From NCBI RefSeq assembly GCF_002386345.1, contig NZ_CP023507.1, forward strand, positions 806,001-870,000: a DNA stretch of 64,000 bases, written 5' to 3'. The stretch comes from Streptococcus oralis. GTDB taxonomy: Bacteria; Bacillota; Bacilli; Lactobacillales; Streptococcaceae. Shown here in pieces: positions 8,566 through 18,441 of the stretch. A model generated the notes under the pieces. The model did not search any database. It was given only the letters and a program-made list of their open reading frames with translations, and had not been told where the DNA came from. Position numbers and translations under genes: made by a program. Each line of letters starts with the position of its first letter. Positions within the stretch are counted from its first letter, which is position 1.

Positions 8566-8599
8566 AATATCCTGCAAGTCAATCTTGCAGGATATTTTT
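8566..8599. terminator. Bidirectional terminator between ftsY and zwf
   Basis: A 13-bp stem (8566-8578 with 8584-8596; core ATCCTGCAAG) has a 5-nt loop, a T-run on the plus strand and an A-rich 5' flank for the minus strand. The two genes converge here. Confidence 0.88.
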
Positions 8600-8600
8600 G

Positions 8601-10088
8601 CTATTCTAAACGGCCATCTTCACGATAGGCGATATCTGGTTGCCAGGTCCATTTAGCTCCATACTTCTCAAGTAATTCAAAGCTAGCTTGTGGCCCCATG
8701 CTTCCAGCTTTATAATCGTAGAGTGGAGCTCCGTTTTCTGCCCAGAGCTCTTCGATACGGTCAATCAATTTCCAAGAAGCACTTACCTCATCCCAGTGGC
8801 TAAAATTGGTTGAGTTGTTGTTCAAAACATCGTAGATTAATTTCTCGTATGGGTCTGGTGAGGCTCCAGTAGCAGTAGCATCTGTACGGTAATCCAGAGA
8901 GCTTGGAACTAGGTTAAATTCTTCACCGACTTGCTTCCCATTTAGGCTGAGAGAGAATCCTTCAGTTGGTTGGATATAGATGGTCAAGATATTTGGCGCT
9001 AATGGTTCTCCAAAGATAGAGTCCATTTGTTTAAAGACGATATTGACATGAGTCCCTTTTTCAGTCAGACGTTTCCCTGTTCGGAAGAAGAAAGGAACAC
9101 CACGGAAACGATCGCTGTCTACAAAGAAGGCACCAGATGCAAAGGTTTCTGTTGTAGATTCAGGATCGACATTTGGCTCGCTACGATAGGAAATGTATTT
9201 CATGCCATCGATTTTACCAGAGCGATACTGACCACGAATAAACTGTTCTTTCAATTCTTCCTCAGTTGGATGATAGAGGTTTTTAAAGACCTTTATCTTT
9301 TCAGCACGAATCTCATCCTTTGTAAAGCTAGCTGGTTTATCCATGGCTAGAAGAGAGAGGAGTTGAAGAGTATGGTTTTGCACCATATCACGAAGGGCAC
9401 CAGATTGATCATAGTAGCCACCGCGTTCTTCAACACCCAAGCGCTCTGCAAAGGTAATCTGAACATTATCGATGTGTTCGCGATTCCAAACATTCTCAAA
9501 GATCATGTTGGCAAAACGAACAGCAAAGATACTCTGAATCATCTCTTTACCTAGGTAATGGTCGATACGGTAGATTTGCTCCTCATCAAAGGCCGCAAGG
9601 AGATCTTCATTGAGTATGCTAGCTGTTTCGTAGTCTGTACCAAATGGTTTCTCAACGATCAAGCGCTCAAAACCTTTGCCATCAACAATGTTTTCAGATT
9701 TGAGGTGCTTGGCAATGGTTCCAAAGAACTGAGGCGCCATAGACAAGAAGAAGAGCTTATTGTGTTCAGCTTGGTATTTTTCATTCAGCTCAGCTTGTAA
9801 TTGGCGCAAAGCAATGTAATGTTCAGTATCATTCACATCATGGCTTTGATAGTAGAAGTGGCTGGCAAATTCTTGGGCTTGCTCGGTACTATCTGCCAAA
9901 TCAAGGATGGACTCTACAACTACAGATTCAAAATATTCCTTACTCCAAGGTCTACGAGCTGTTCCGATAACAGCAAAATGCTCAGAGAGATTGCCTGATT
10001 TATAGAGTCTGAAAAGGGAAGGGTAGAGTTTGCGTTTGGCTAAATCTCCACTCGCACCGAAAATTGTAACAATAACCTTTGATGACAT
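8601..10088 (-). CDS. zwf: Glucose-6-phosphate 1-dehydrogenase
   Basis: This 495-residue enzyme oxidises glucose-6-phosphate to 6-phosphogluconolactone with NADP+, the entry to the pentose phosphate pathway and a source of NADPH. The Rossmann motif GASGDLAKRKLYP is at 11-23, EKPFG at about 146, and the active-site signature RIDHYLGKE at about 174-182. Length is normal for the family. It is transcribed alone from a promoter whose -10 (GATAAT) lies about 60 nt upstream. The Shine-Dalgarno TAGGTAG is moderate. Confidence 0.97.
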   Translation of the reverse strand: MSSKVIVTIFGASGDLAKRKLYPSLFRLYKSGNLSEHFAVIGTARRPWSKEYFESVVVESILDLADSTEQAQEFASHFYYQSHDVNDTEHYIALRQLQAELNEKYQAEHNKLFFLSMAPQFFGTIAKHLKSENIVDGKGFERLIVEKPFGTDYETASILNEDLLAAFDEEQIYRIDHYLGKEMIQSIFAVRFANMIFENVWNREHIDNVQITFAERLGVEERGGYYDQSGALRDMVQNHTLQLLSLLAMDKPASFTKDEIRAEKIKVFKNLYHPTEEELKEQFIRGQYRSGKIDGMKYISYRSEPNVDPESTTETFASGAFFVDSDRFRGVPFFFRTGKRLTEKGTHVNIVFKQMDSIFGEPLAPNILTIYIQPTEGFSLSLNGKQVGEEFNLVPSSLDYRTDATATGASPDPYEKLIYDVLNNNSTNFSHWDEVSASWKLIDRIEELWAENGAPLYDYKAGSMGPQASFELLEKYGAKWTWQPDIAYREDGRLE

Positions 10089-10204
10089 CTAGCTACCTAA
10101 TTTCTATATTTTTTCCTAGTTGGACTAGGGATGAGATTTCCTCATTATCATAGTTTTTATTTTATCATAATTTTCAAAAAAAACAAAAAATCCAATACGC
10201 AATT

Positions 10205-10235
10205 AAAAAACTGTAAGGAGAACCTTACAGTTTTG
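10205..10235 (-). terminator. Terminator of the glnPQ operon
   Basis: Reading the minus strand, AAAACTGTAAGG pairs with CCTTACAGTTTT around a short loop, followed by a T-run (plus-strand A-run at 10205-10210). It lies just after the glnQ stop. Confidence 0.85.
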
Positions 10236-10237
10236 TT

Positions 10238-10978
10238 TTATACATTTAAGACCTTGTCCAAGAACTCTTTTAGACGAGGGTGTTGCGGGTTATCGAAGAT
10301 TTGATCTGGAGTTCCATCTTCTAAAAATTCACCATCAGCCGTAAAGATAACACGGTTAGCCACCTGACGAGCAAATCCCATCTCATGGGTTACGATGATC
10401 ATGGTCATGCCTTGTTCCGCCAATTCCTTCATAACATTCAGTACATCTCCAACCATTTCAGGGTCCAGAGCGGAAGTTGGCTCATCAAAGAGCATGATAT
10501 CAGGATTCATGGCAAGTCCACGAGCGATAGCTACACGCTGTTTTTGACCACCTGATAGGCTATCTGGGTTAGCATTAGCTTTGTCTGCAAGACCGACTTT
10601 CTCCAGCAACTCCATCCCCAATTTCTCAGCTTCTTCTTTGGTCATTCGTTTGTGTTCAATAGGTGCAAAAGTGATATTTTCTAGGACTGACATGTGAGGG
10701 AAGAGGTTGAAATGTTGGAAGACCATTCCCACGTTTTCACGAACATGGTCGACATTGGTTGATTTTTCAGTCAGATCATAACCATTTACTGTGATGTGGC
10801 CACTCGTTACCTCCTCAAGAAGGTTAAGGCTACGGAGGAATGTGGATTTACCAGAACCGGAAGGACCGATGATACAGACAACATCTCCTTCATAGAACTT
10901 AGTAGTAATGCCTTTTAAAACTTCGTTTTTTCCATAATACTTATGCAAATCATTTACATCAATTTTTAGTTTTGCCAT
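10238..10978 (-). CDS. glnQ: Polar amino acid ABC transporter ATP-binding protein GlnQ
   Basis: This 246-residue PAAT-family ABC ATPase has Walker [10 protein letters not shown] (about 37-45), Q-loop [11 protein letters not shown], signature [16 protein letters not shown], Walker [14 protein letters not shown] and H-loop VTHEMGFA. Its ATG overlaps the last base of the glnP stop, so it is translationally coupled to its permease. With GlnP it imports glutamine and, in lactic acid bacteria, also asparagine or glutamate. Exact substrates depend on the two receptor domains of GlnP. Confidence 0.93.
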   Translation of the reverse strand: MAKLKIDVNDLHKYYGKNEVLKGITTKFYEGDVVCIIGPSGSGKSTFLRSLNLLEEVTSGHITVNGYDLTEKSTNVDHVRENVGMVFQHFNLFPHMSVLENITFAPIEHKRMTKEEAEKLGMELLEKVGLADKANANPDSLSGGQKQRVAIARGLAMNPDIMLFDEPTSALDPEMVGDVLNVMKELAEQGMTMIIVTHEMGFARQVANRVIFTADGEFLEDGTPDQIFDNPQHPRLKEFLDKVLNV

Positions 10979-13143
10979 TAACGAATCCTCTTTTCTAAGC
11001 GTTTCGCTAGTCTAGTCAAAAGCGTGATAATTACAAGATAGAAGATAGCAAGGATTGCATACATCTTGAAACTTTGGTAGTTACGGGCGATGATGATCTT
11101 ACCAGTTTGGAAAAGTTCCACCAAACCGATAGCAGACACGATGGTTGTATCTTTGAGAGCGATAACGAATTGGTTGACAAAGTTTGGCAACATCAATTTA
11201 GTTGCTTGTGGCAAGATAATCTTACGCATGGTTTTTCCGTAAGAGATACCAAGACTGCGGCTGGCCTCCATTTGGCCAACTGGAACAGCTTGGATCCCAC
11301 CACGAACAATTTCAGCGATATAAGCAGCTGCATTGAGTGAGAGGGCGATAGTACCAGCTACAAAGTCATTGATTGGACTTTGTTGGCCTGTAATGGACTC
11401 GATGAAGTTTGGAATACCCCAGAAGATGAAGGCTGCAAGAATCATCAATGGGATACCACGGATAACGTCAACGAAAATCTCAGAGATCAGACGAAGTGAT
11501 TTGTATGGGCTAACGCTAAACATACCAAAGATAATCCCGATGACAATGGCAATTGCAAATGAGATAAGAGCTAGAGCAAGAGTGATTCCAAGTCCACTAA
11601 GGAGTTGTTTGTAGTTGTTTTGAAGCAAGCCCCAGATAGTAGTTTCGTCAACTGTACTTGTAGAGTCAGTTGAAGTTTCGCTAGCTAGATACTTGTCAAG
11701 AATCTTTTGGAATTCACCGTTAGCTTTGAGGTTCGCAAGTCCATTATTGAACATCTGGATCAATTCTGGATTTGTTCCTTTTTTAACCGCAAAGGCTGTT
11801 TCACCGATTGGAGTTCCAGCGATTGGCGTTTTCAATTTTTGCCCTTGGCTGATAGAATATTTGAGAACTGGCTCATCATCCATCACGGCATCAATAGATC
11901 CAGTATTCAGACTGTCATACATAGAAGCGCCATCTGCGAAAGTTTTAATCTTATAGCCGTATTTGCTTTGATTTTCAGTAAGGAACGTTTGAGAAGCAGT
12001 TCCGTTTTTAACACCGACAGTTTTATCCTTGAGGTCTTCATAAGAAGCAATTGTGCTTGATTCTTTCACACCGAGAATCGTATTTGCTGTGTAGTATGAT
12101 TCTGAGAAGTCGAAGGTTTCCTTACGAGCATCTGTTACAGACATACCAGCAATGATACCATCTGCTTGTCCAGCTTGAACAGCACTAATGGCTGCATCAA
12201 ATCCTGGATTGGTAATCTCAATTTCAAAACCTTGATCTTTGGCAATGGCCTTGATAAGATCCATATCAATACCGGTGTATTGATTGCTTGAATTTTGAAA
12301 GACGAATGGGGCGAAAGATGAGTCGCTGGCAATAATATACTTGCTTTTCACAGGAGTAGCTTTTTGTCCAGCAGCAGTAGTTATTGTTGGGCTTGCCGTA
12401 GTTTTAGAAGCCGTCCACTTTTGGATGATTTGCTCCAAGCTACCATCCTTCTTCATTTGTGCTAGGGCTTCGTTAAACTCGGTAACCAAGTGTTCATACT
12501 TGCTCCCTTTCTTGACACCAAAAGCAAAGCTTCCAACAGCCTCGCCATCCATATTGATGCTGAGATCTTGTCCTTGGTTAATCGCATACTCAATAACAGG
12601 TTTATCATCCATGATGGCGTTCACAGCACCAGCACTTAGACTGTTATTCATCAAATCACCTGTATCAAAGGTTTTGATAGAGAAACCGTATTTATCTTTG
12701 ATACTTTCGAGGAAACGTTGAGTGGCAGTTCCGTTCTTAACTCCAACTGTTTTCCCGCTAAGTTCCTCATATTTGGTGATTTTATTTGCCTTTGTGGTAG
12801 CAATGACAACTTTTGTATCATAATAGGTATCAGACATGGTAAAGACATTTTCGCGTTCTTTTGTTTTTGTCATACCTGCCATAATAGCATCTGCTTGACC
12901 TGACTGCACTGCATTTACAGCTGCGTCAAAGCCGGGATAAGACATTTGGATGTTCCATCCTTTGATTTCTGCGACTTTATTGATAATATCAACATCAATC
13001 CCTTTATAGGTTTGATCTGAATCTTTAAACTCAAAAGGTGCGTAAGCTGTATCAGACACAATCTTAACAGTATCAGCTTTTGCCATACCTAGTGAGAAAA
13101 TGGGAAATAAAATGAGCAAACATGCTAGTATTTTTTTCTTCAT
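10978..13143 (-). CDS. glnP: Fused substrate-binding/permease protein GlnP with two receptor domains
   Basis: The product is 721 residues in four parts: a signal peptide (about 1-23), receptor domain 1 (about 25-245), receptor domain 2 (about 265-490) and an integral-membrane permease (about 505-715). Both receptors show the SBP_bac_3 pattern ([20 protein letters not shown] and [20 protein letters not shown]). The permease has the EAA-loop region [17 protein letters not shown]. This tandem-receptor fusion matches lactococcal GlnPQ. Two permease chains would carry four receptors per complex. The start follows AAGGAG 7 nt upstream, and a consensus promoter precedes it. Confidence 0.94.
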   Translation of the reverse strand: MKKKILACLLILFPIFSLGMAKADTVKIVSDTAYAPFEFKDSDQTYKGIDVDIINKVAEIKGWNIQMSYPGFDAAVNAVQSGQADAIMAGMTKTKERENVFTMSDTYYDTKVVIATTKANKITKYEELSGKTVGVKNGTATQRFLESIKDKYGFSIKTFDTGDLMNNSLSAGAVNAIMDDKPVIEYAINQGQDLSINMDGEAVGSFAFGVKKGSKYEHLVTEFNEALAQMKKDGSLEQIIQKWTASKTTASPTITTAAGQKATPVKSKYIIASDSSFAPFVFQNSSNQYTGIDMDLIKAIAKDQGFEIEITNPGFDAAISAVQAGQADGIIAGMSVTDARKETFDFSESYYTANTILGVKESSTIASYEDLKDKTVGVKNGTASQTFLTENQSKYGYKIKTFADGASMYDSLNTGSIDAVMDDEPVLKYSISQGQKLKTPIAGTPIGETAFAVKKGTNPELIQMFNNGLANLKANGEFQKILDKYLASETSTDSTSTVDETTIWGLLQNNYKQLLSGLGITLALALISFAIAIVIGIIFGMFSVSPYKSLRLISEIFVDVIRGIPLMILAAFIFWGIPNFIESITGQQSPINDFVAGTIALSLNAAAYIAEIVRGGIQAVPVGQMEASRSLGISYGKTMRKIILPQATKLMLPNFVNQFVIALKDTTIVSAIGLVELFQTGKIIIARNYQSFKMYAILAIFYLVIITLLTRLAKRLEKRIR

Positions 13144-13172
13144 TTTTAGTCTCCTTTTCCGAATATTTTCCC

Positions 13173-13201
13173 ATTATATCAGAAAATGAATGAAAAGGCA
13201 A
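13173..13201 (-). promoter_or_regulatory. Promoter of glnPQ
   Basis: On the minus strand, TTGCCT (13196-13201) and a perfect TATAAT (13173-13178) are spaced 17 nt apart. The 5' leader would be about 25 nt. Confidence 0.7.
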
Positions 13202-13323
13202 ATTTTATGGATTTTATGTAAGGAAATGTAACATGAAATACTCACTCTTATCAACCTAGAGTAGAGTCTGAAAAGTAAATTTATGGTAAAATAGAAGGAT
13301 AGAAAAATGCAGATGAGGCAATC

Positions 13324-15312
13324 ATGATTAATAGAATTACAGATAATAAATTTAAACTAGTATCAAAATACCAACCTTCAGGAGATCAACCCCAAGCGAT
13401 TGAGCAGTTGGTTGACAATATCGAAGGTGGAGAGAAGGCCCAAATTTTGATGGGGGCGACGGGTACAGGGAAGACCTATACCATGAGTCAGGTCATTTCC
13501 AAAGTTAATAAACCAACTTTGGTCATTGCCCATAACAAAACGCTAGCTGGGCAGCTCTATGGAGAGTTCAAGGAATTTTTCCCTGAAAATGCAGTCGAGT
13601 ACTTCGTATCCTACTATGATTATTATCAACCAGAGGCCTATGTCCCTTCGAGCGATACCTATATTGAGAAGGATAGCTCGGTCAATGATGAGATTGACAA
13701 GCTTCGACACTCAGCGACTTCAGCTCTTCTGGAGCGTAACGATGTCATCGTCGTAGCTTCTGTCTCTTGTATCTATGGTTTGGGTTCGCCCAAGGAATAT
13801 TCTGATAGTGTTGTTAGTCTTCGTCCAGGTCTGGAGATTTCTCGTGATAAACTCTTGAATGACTTGGTTGATATTCAGTTTGAACGCAATGATATTGATT
13901 TCCAACGGGGAAGATTTCGCGTTCGCGGGGATGTGGTGGAGATTTTCCCAGCTTCTCGTGATGAACACGCTTTTCGAGTAGAGTTTTTCGGTGATGAGAT
14001 TGACCGTATCCGTGAGGTTGAGGCTTTGACAGGTCAGGTATTGGGTGAAGTGGATCATTTGGCGATTTTCCCTGCCACTCACTTTGTGACCAATGACGAC
14101 CACATGGAAGTTGCGATTGTGAAAATTCAGGCAGAGTTGGAGGAGCAGTTGGCTGTCTTTGAAAAGGAAGGCAAACTGCTAGAAGCTCAGCGTTTGAAAC
14201 AGCGGACAGAGTACGATATCGAAATGCTGCGTGAGATGGGTTATACCAACGGTGTCGAAAACTACTCCCGCCACATGGATGGTCGTAGCGAAGGAGAGCC
14301 TCCTTATACGCTTCTTGACTTCTTCCCAGATGATTTCTTGATTATGATTGATGAAAGTCACATGACTATGGGGCAAATAAAGGGCATGTACAATGGAGAC
14401 CGTTCTCGTAAGGAAATGTTGGTCAATTATGGTTTCCGTTTGCCGTCTGCCTTAGATAATCGTCCTCTCCGTCGGGAGGAGTTTGAGAGTCATGTGCATC
14501 AGATTGTATACGTTTCAGCGACACCAGGTGACTATGAAAATGAACAGACCGAGACAGTGATCGAGCAAATCATTCGTCCAACAGGGCTCTTGGATCCTGA
14601 AGTGGAAGTCCGTCCAACTATGGGACAGATTGATGACCTCCTAGGTGAAATCAATGCCCGTGTTGAAAAGAATGAACGAACCTTTATCACAACCTTGACC
14701 AAGAAGATGGCAGAAGACTTGACCGACTACTTCAAAGAAATGGGCATCAAGGTCAAGTATATGCACTCGGATATCAAAACCTTGGAGCGGACGGAGATTA
14801 TCCGTGACCTACGTTTGGGTGTTTTTGATGTTTTGGTCGGAATCAATCTGCTCCGCGAAGGGATTGACGTTCCTGAGGTAAGCTTGGTTGCTATTCTAGA
14901 TGCTGACAAGGAAGGTTTCCTTCGTAACGAACGTGGATTGATTCAGACCATTGGACGTGCTGCTCGCAATAGCGAAGGGCATGTCATCATGTATGCAGAC
15001 ACGGTGACCCAGTCTATGCAACGTGCTATTGATGAAACGGCTCGTCGTCGGAAAATCCAGATGTCTTATAATGAAGAGCATGGTATCGTACCTCAGACAA
15101 TCAAGAAAGAAATCCGTGACCTGATTGCTGTAACTAAGGCAGTTGCTAAGGAAGAGGACAAGGAAGTCGATATCAATAGCCTCAACAAACAAGAACGTAA
15201 GGAACTCGTCAAGAAACTCGAAAAACAAATGCAAGAAGCCGTCGAAGTGCTTGACTTTGAACTGGCTGCTCAGATCCGCGATATGATGCTGGAAGTGAAG
15301 GCGTTAAACTGA
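13324..15312 (+). CDS. uvrB: UvrABC excinuclease subunit B
   Basis: This 662-residue DNA-damage recognition helicase of nucleotide excision repair has Walker A GATGTGKT (about 44-51), the beta-hairpin region [12 protein letters not shown] (about 95-106), helicase motifs DESHMTMGQ and [21 protein letters not shown], and a complete C-terminal UVR domain ([21 protein letters not shown]). ATG 13324 follows GATGAGG. An extended -10 (TGGTAAAAT, about 13283) lies upstream. A second, divergent copy of the last 201 nt occurs at 16470-16670, which marks this 3' end as a recombination junction. Confidence 0.97.
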   Translation: MINRITDNKFKLVSKYQPSGDQPQAIEQLVDNIEGGEKAQILMGATGTGKTYTMSQVISKVNKPTLVIAHNKTLAGQLYGEFKEFFPENAVEYFVSYYDYYQPEAYVPSSDTYIEKDSSVNDEIDKLRHSATSALLERNDVIVVASVSCIYGLGSPKEYSDSVVSLRPGLEISRDKLLNDLVDIQFERNDIDFQRGRFRVRGDVVEIFPASRDEHAFRVEFFGDEIDRIREVEALTGQVLGEVDHLAIFPATHFVTNDDHMEVAIVKIQAELEEQLAVFEKEGKLLEAQRLKQRTEYDIEMLREMGYTNGVENYSRHMDGRSEGEPPYTLLDFFPDDFLIMIDESHMTMGQIKGMYNGDRSRKEMLVNYGFRLPSALDNRPLRREEFESHVHQIVYVSATPGDYENEQTETVIEQIIRPTGLLDPEVEVRPTMGQIDDLLGEINARVEKNERTFITTLTKKMAEDLTDYFKEMGIKVKYMHSDIKTLERTEIIRDLRLGVFDVLVGINLLREGIDVPEVSLVAILDADKEGFLRNERGLIQTIGRAARNSEGHVIMYADTVTQSMQRAIDETARRRKIQMSYNEEHGIVPQTIKKEIRDLIAVTKAVAKEEDKEVDINSLNKQERKELVKKLEKQMQEAVEVLDFELAAQIRDMMLEVKALN

Positions 15313-15352
15313 AAAAATTATAAAGAAATAGAAATATATAGAAAGACATAAT

Positions 15353-16390
15353 ATGACAGCAAAAAAAACTAAACACATAGGCATTGAATGTTGTAGAATT
15401 TTCGCTATGTTGATGATTTGCAACTTACATGTTTTGGGTATGGGAGGAATTTTGGAGAAAGTTGATAGTCAAAAAGATCTTTACTATATTTTTGCCAATT
15501 TTTTAGAAGCTTTCTCATATTCAGCTGTAAATATTTATATTTTAATCAGTGGGTATGTCGGTCTTTATTCACAATTTAGTTATAAAAAAATATTTAGTTT
15601 TTGGGTACAGATTATTTTCTATACTATTTCAATTACTTTTGTATTTGCTATTTTTTCAAAAACATCTGTTAACTTAAGTGATTGGTTTTCAGCTTTAACT
15701 CCAATAAGTCATGGACAGTATTGGTATATGAGTTGCTATTTTGGTTTAGTCTTAATAGCACCATTTTTGAATCAAGCAGTGTTGACATTGAAAAAAGAAC
15801 AATTGCTTCCAATTGTTAGTGGAGCATTTATATACTTTTCTGTCATACCTACAGTATTTAAACAAGATATTCTGGGCTTGTGGGGTGGATATAGTGTATT
15901 ATGGATGATTCTTTTGTACACTATAGGAGCAATAATTAGAAAATCAAATTACGAAAGTCGTTTTCAAATACGTAATGTTAGTGGATTCATTTTATTTCTA
16001 ACTAGTTTAACTTTTATATTGTGCTGGCTTGGTTTTGAACAGTGGAGAAGTTATATTTCTCCTACGGTTACACTGCAAGGAATAGCAATATTTTTACTCT
16101 TCTTGAATATTAAAGATATTCCCTTAACTTTTAAGAGAATAGTTCTTTTAATATCTCCACTAACTTTGGGGGTTTATCTGTTTCATGTACATCCTCTTAT
16201 TTTTAGAAGAATTATACCAACCATCCATACTTTAGTTGAAGAACAAGAATTTCCCATTTTTGTCATTATGATTCTAGTTATGACACTGGCCCTGTTCTTT
16301 TCTGGCGCTATGATTGAGTATTTTAGAAATAAATTAATGGCGTATATTCTTACTTTAATAAAGAGTGTTAAAAATCTTAAACAGACTTAA
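15353..16390 (+). CDS. Membrane acyltransferase family 3 protein
   Basis: This 345-residue polytopic protein has about ten hydrophobic segments and the family-3 acyltransferase layout: a basic start, then ECCRIFAMLMICNLHV (a histidine in the first helix region), internal short loops, a late LISPLTLGVYLFHVHPL segment and a basic C-terminus. Relatives O-acetylate cell-wall polysaccharide, teichoic acid or surface glycans. The target here is unknown. It is much more AT-rich than uvrB and lies between uvrB and a displaced uvrB 3' end, so it was very probably acquired with a foreign uvrB allele. The ribosome site (AGAAAG) is weak. Confidence 0.82.
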   Translation: MTAKKTKHIGIECCRIFAMLMICNLHVLGMGGILEKVDSQKDLYYIFANFLEAFSYSAVNIYILISGYVGLYSQFSYKKIFSFWVQIIFYTISITFVFAIFSKTSVNLSDWFSALTPISHGQYWYMSCYFGLVLIAPFLNQAVLTLKKEQLLPIVSGAFIYFSVIPTVFKQDILGLWGGYSVLWMILLYTIGAIIRKSNYESRFQIRNVSGFILFLTSLTFILCWLGFEQWRSYISPTVTLQGIAIFLLFLNIKDIPLTFKRIVLLISPLTLGVYLFHVHPLIFRRIIPTIHTLVEEQEFPIFVIMILVMTLALFFSGAMIEYFRNKLMAYILTLIKSVKNLKQT

Positions 16391-16469
16391 AACTTTATTG
16401 TCTTATTAAAATAGGAGCAAGAGGCATTAAAATATACACTTCACTGAGAACTTAAGGTTTACTGAACTT

Positions 16470-16670
16470 ATCCGTGACTTAATTGCCGTGACTAAATCAG
16501 TAGCTAAGGAAGAGGACAAGGAAGTCGATATCAATAGCCTCAACAAACAAGAACGCAAAGAACTCGTCAAAAAACTCGAAAAACAAATACAAGAAGCCGT
16601 CGAAGTGCTTGATTTCGAGTTGGCTGCTCAGATACGCGATATGATGTTGGAAGTCAAGGCGTTGGATTAG
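16470..16670 (+). pseudogene. Displaced 3' end of uvrB (UVR domain remnant)
   Basis: These 201 nt align without gaps to 15112-15312, the end of uvrB. By hand count 23 positions differ (about 89% identity). Nearly all differences are synonymous; excluding the stop codon, only three residues change (Ala to Ser, Met to Ile, Asn to Asp). An open frame of 60 codons (from 16488) exists but lacks a proper ribosome binding site and covers only the UVR domain. Such synonymous divergence indicates two uvrB alleles from different lineages rather than a recent local copy that decayed. It is read as the former 3' end of the resident uvrB. Whether it is translated is unknown. Confidence 0.88.
16649..16670 (+). 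repeat. 22-bp direct repeat, copy 1 (end of uvrB remnant)
   Basis: The last 22 nt of the uvrB remnant, encoding ...EVKALD and TAG, recur exactly at 17290-17311. Sequence on both sides of the two copies is unrelated. Confidence 0.9.
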
Positions 16671-16684
16671 ATAGGAGAGAATGA

Positions 16685-17311
16685 ATGAAAATTTTAGTCA
16701 TCAATGGACATCCTGACAAGGAAAGTTTCTGTCAAGAAATTTTTCGAACGATTGTAGAAAATATTGACTCAAATCATCATGAGCTTGAATCTATTAACCT
16801 AAATGAGATAGATTTTGATCCTGTATTACGTTATGGTTATCGAAAACGTATGGAAGAGGACTCTTTCATACTTCGCTCTCAGGAATTAATCCAGTGGGCA
16901 GATCATTTCATTTTTGTTTATCCAATTTGGTGGAGTAGTATGCCTAGCTTATTGAAGGGTTGGATTGATCGTGTTTTCACGCCAGGAATTGCGTACTCTG
17001 CCAATAATCAAGGAAGTTTTATTTGGAATTACTTAAGAGGTCAGCAGTTTAAAAAGTTACTAAAAGGAAAATCAGCCAGTATTTACGCAACATCCATGGC
17101 ACCAACATGGTGGTACAAAGCATTCTCAGGTCCTATCAGTATCCCAGACAGTTATGGAATATCAGTATTAAAGAATGCTGTCCTAAATCACTGCGGTATT
17201 AAAACAAAGAAAGTTTCAATTTTGGGTGAGTTAGGGCGTGAGGTGAATACAAGTTCAACAAGAGAAAAGTATCTACAAAAAGTAGCTGAGGAAGTCAAGG
17301 CGTTGGATTAG
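16685..17311 (+). CDS. Flavodoxin-fold NAD(P)H oxidoreductase (quinone reductase type)
   Basis: This 208-residue protein begins MKILVINGHPDKESFCQ, the FMN-binding GHP motif of the MdaB/NQO-type flavodoxin-like family, and contains FVYPIWWSSMPSLLKGWIDRVF, the hallmark second motif. It is expected to reduce quinones or similar electrophiles with NAD(P)H in the cytoplasm. AGGAG precedes the ATG at 16685 (an earlier ATG at 16681 is out of frame). Oddly, the last codons (EEVKALD, stop) are encoded by 22 nt identical to the end of the uvrB remnant just upstream, suggesting that its 3' end was formed by recombination at a uvrB terminus. Confidence 0.87.
   Translation: MKILVINGHPDKESFCQEIFRTIVENIDSNHHELESINLNEIDFDPVLRYGYRKRMEEDSFILRSQELIQWADHFIFVYPIWWSSMPSLLKGWIDRVFTPGIAYSANNQGSFIWNYLRGQQFKKLLKGKSASIYATSMAPTWWYKAFSGPISIPDSYGISVLKNAVLNHCGIKTKKVSILGELGREVNTSSTREKYLQKVAEEVKALD
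17290..17311 (+). repeat. 22-bp direct repeat, copy 2 (end of the oxidoreductase gene)
   Basis: Identical to 16649-16670 and in the same translational phase, supplying the C-terminal residues and the TAG stop of the oxidoreductase. Confidence 0.9.
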
Positions 17312-17319
17312 GAAATAGT

Positions 17320-17883
17320 ATGGTTTATTTAAGAAAACTAATAGAAGAAGATCTGTTGTCTTTGTGGGAAATTGCTTATTCACAATCTGATCCAATTTGG
17401 AAGCAGTATGATGCTCCCTATTATGACGATTATCAGCATTTTCCTAATTTTCAAGAATTTAAACTACAAAAATCAGAATCCGCTCTAAACAACTCAAATC
17501 GCCTTGGTATTTTTGTTGATGATAAACTAGTTGGGACTGTTTCGCGCTACTGGGTATGTAAACAAACAAGATGGATGGAATTGGGAATTTGTATTTATGA
17601 CAAGAAATTTTGGAACTCTGGAATTGGAAAAGCTGCTATGCTACAGTGGATAGATCAGACATTTCAGGATTACTTGGAGTTGGAGCATCTTGGTTTGACA
17701 ACTTGGTCAGGAAATTTTGGTATGATGAAATTGGCTGAAAAATTAAGAATGAAAAAAGAAGCTCATATTCCAAAAGTTCGTTATTACCAAGGCAAATATT
17801 TTGATAGTATTAAATATGGTGTTTTGAGAGAAGAATGGGGTAAAATAAATGAACCTAACTATCAAACAAATGGAAACTCCTGA
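17320..17883 (+). CDS. GNAT-family N-acetyltransferase (RimJ/RimL-like)
   Basis: This 187-residue protein has the GNAT fold signature. The beta4 strand MELGICIYDKKFWNSGIGKAAM contains an acetyl-CoA pyrophosphate loop (SGIGKAA), followed by LEHLGLTTWSGNFGMMKLAEKLRMKKE, as in the Acetyltransf_3 group that modifies protein N-termini or small amines. It starts 8 nt after the oxidoreductase stop and overlaps the next GNAT gene by 35 nt, so it belongs to the same accessory operon. Substrate unknown. Confidence 0.83.
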   Translation: MVYLRKLIEEDLLSLWEIAYSQSDPIWKQYDAPYYDDYQHFPNFQEFKLQKSESALNNSNRLGIFVDDKLVGTVSRYWVCKQTRWMELGICIYDKKFWNSGIGKAAMLQWIDQTFQDYLELEHLGLTTWSGNFGMMKLAEKLRMKKEAHIPKVRYYQGKYFDSIKYGVLREEWGKINEPNYQTNGNS

Positions 17884-18370
17884 GGAGATAGAAGGGAAAT
17901 CCCGAGTTCATTGGCAGACATGGCGTGAGGCTTATGACGATCTTTTGCCTGCAGAATTTCAGGAGACAATGACATTAGAAAGATGTCGATTCTTTAGTCA
18001 AAAATATCCAGAAAATACATTGATTGCCATAGATGATATGAAAGTAGTTGGTTTTATCAGTTATGGAAACTTTCGTGATGAGACTATTCAAGCTGGCGAA
18101 ATCATTGCCTTATATGTTTTAAAAGACTATTATGGAAAAGGTATTGCTCAGAAGTTAATGAAGGAAGCTCTGACGACTCTTGAACAGTTCTCTGAAATAT
18201 TTTTATGGGTATTAAATGAGAATAAGCGAGCGATTGCTTTCTATCAAAAAATGGGTTTTACTTTTGATGGGCAAGAAAAAATACTTGACCTTGGAAAACC
18301 TATCACTGAAATTAGAATGGTACGTAAGAAATCATCAAAATCTGAGAGTCAAATACTGGTAGAATTGTGA
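17849..18370 (+). CDS. GNAT-family N-acetyltransferase
   Basis: This 173-residue protein has the classic motif A IIALYVLKDYYGKGIAQKLMKEAL (acetyl-CoA loop YYGKGIAQ), followed by LWVLNENKRAIAFYQKMGFTFDG, the typical motif B. An N-terminal HWQTWREAYDDLLP stretch is common in RimI-like members of this family. The 35-nt overlap with the upstream GNAT in another frame argues for coupled translation. The start at 17849 follows a GGGG-containing leader. Function and substrate are unknown; it could act on an antibiotic, a peptide or a protein N-terminus. Confidence 0.84.
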   Translation: MNLTIKQMETPEEIEGKSRVHWQTWREAYDDLLPAEFQETMTLERCRFFSQKYPENTLIAIDDMKVVGFISYGNFRDETIQAGEIIALYVLKDYYGKGIAQKLMKEALTTLEQFSEIFLWVLNENKRAIAFYQKMGFTFDGQEKILDLGKPITEIRMVRKKSSKSESQILVEL

Positions 18371-18441
18371 TTTTGTTTTCAGATGACTCAATGAACAAAC
18401 AATCATGTTTTAGAATATATTTTTTATGGAAAGAAGTTATT

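Noticed and set aside
13720..14103. Minus-strand ORF of 127 aa inside uvrB
   Set aside because: Shadow of a conserved gene; no support.
16488..16670. A 60-codon ORF as an independent small gene
   Set aside because: It is a copy of the uvrB UVR domain without ribosome site or promoter, so it is listed as a remnant instead.
18367..18441. N-terminal extension of the first paralogous membrane protein
   Set aside because: The extension begins inside the end of the GNAT gene, has no ribosome site and does not align with the two paralogues.
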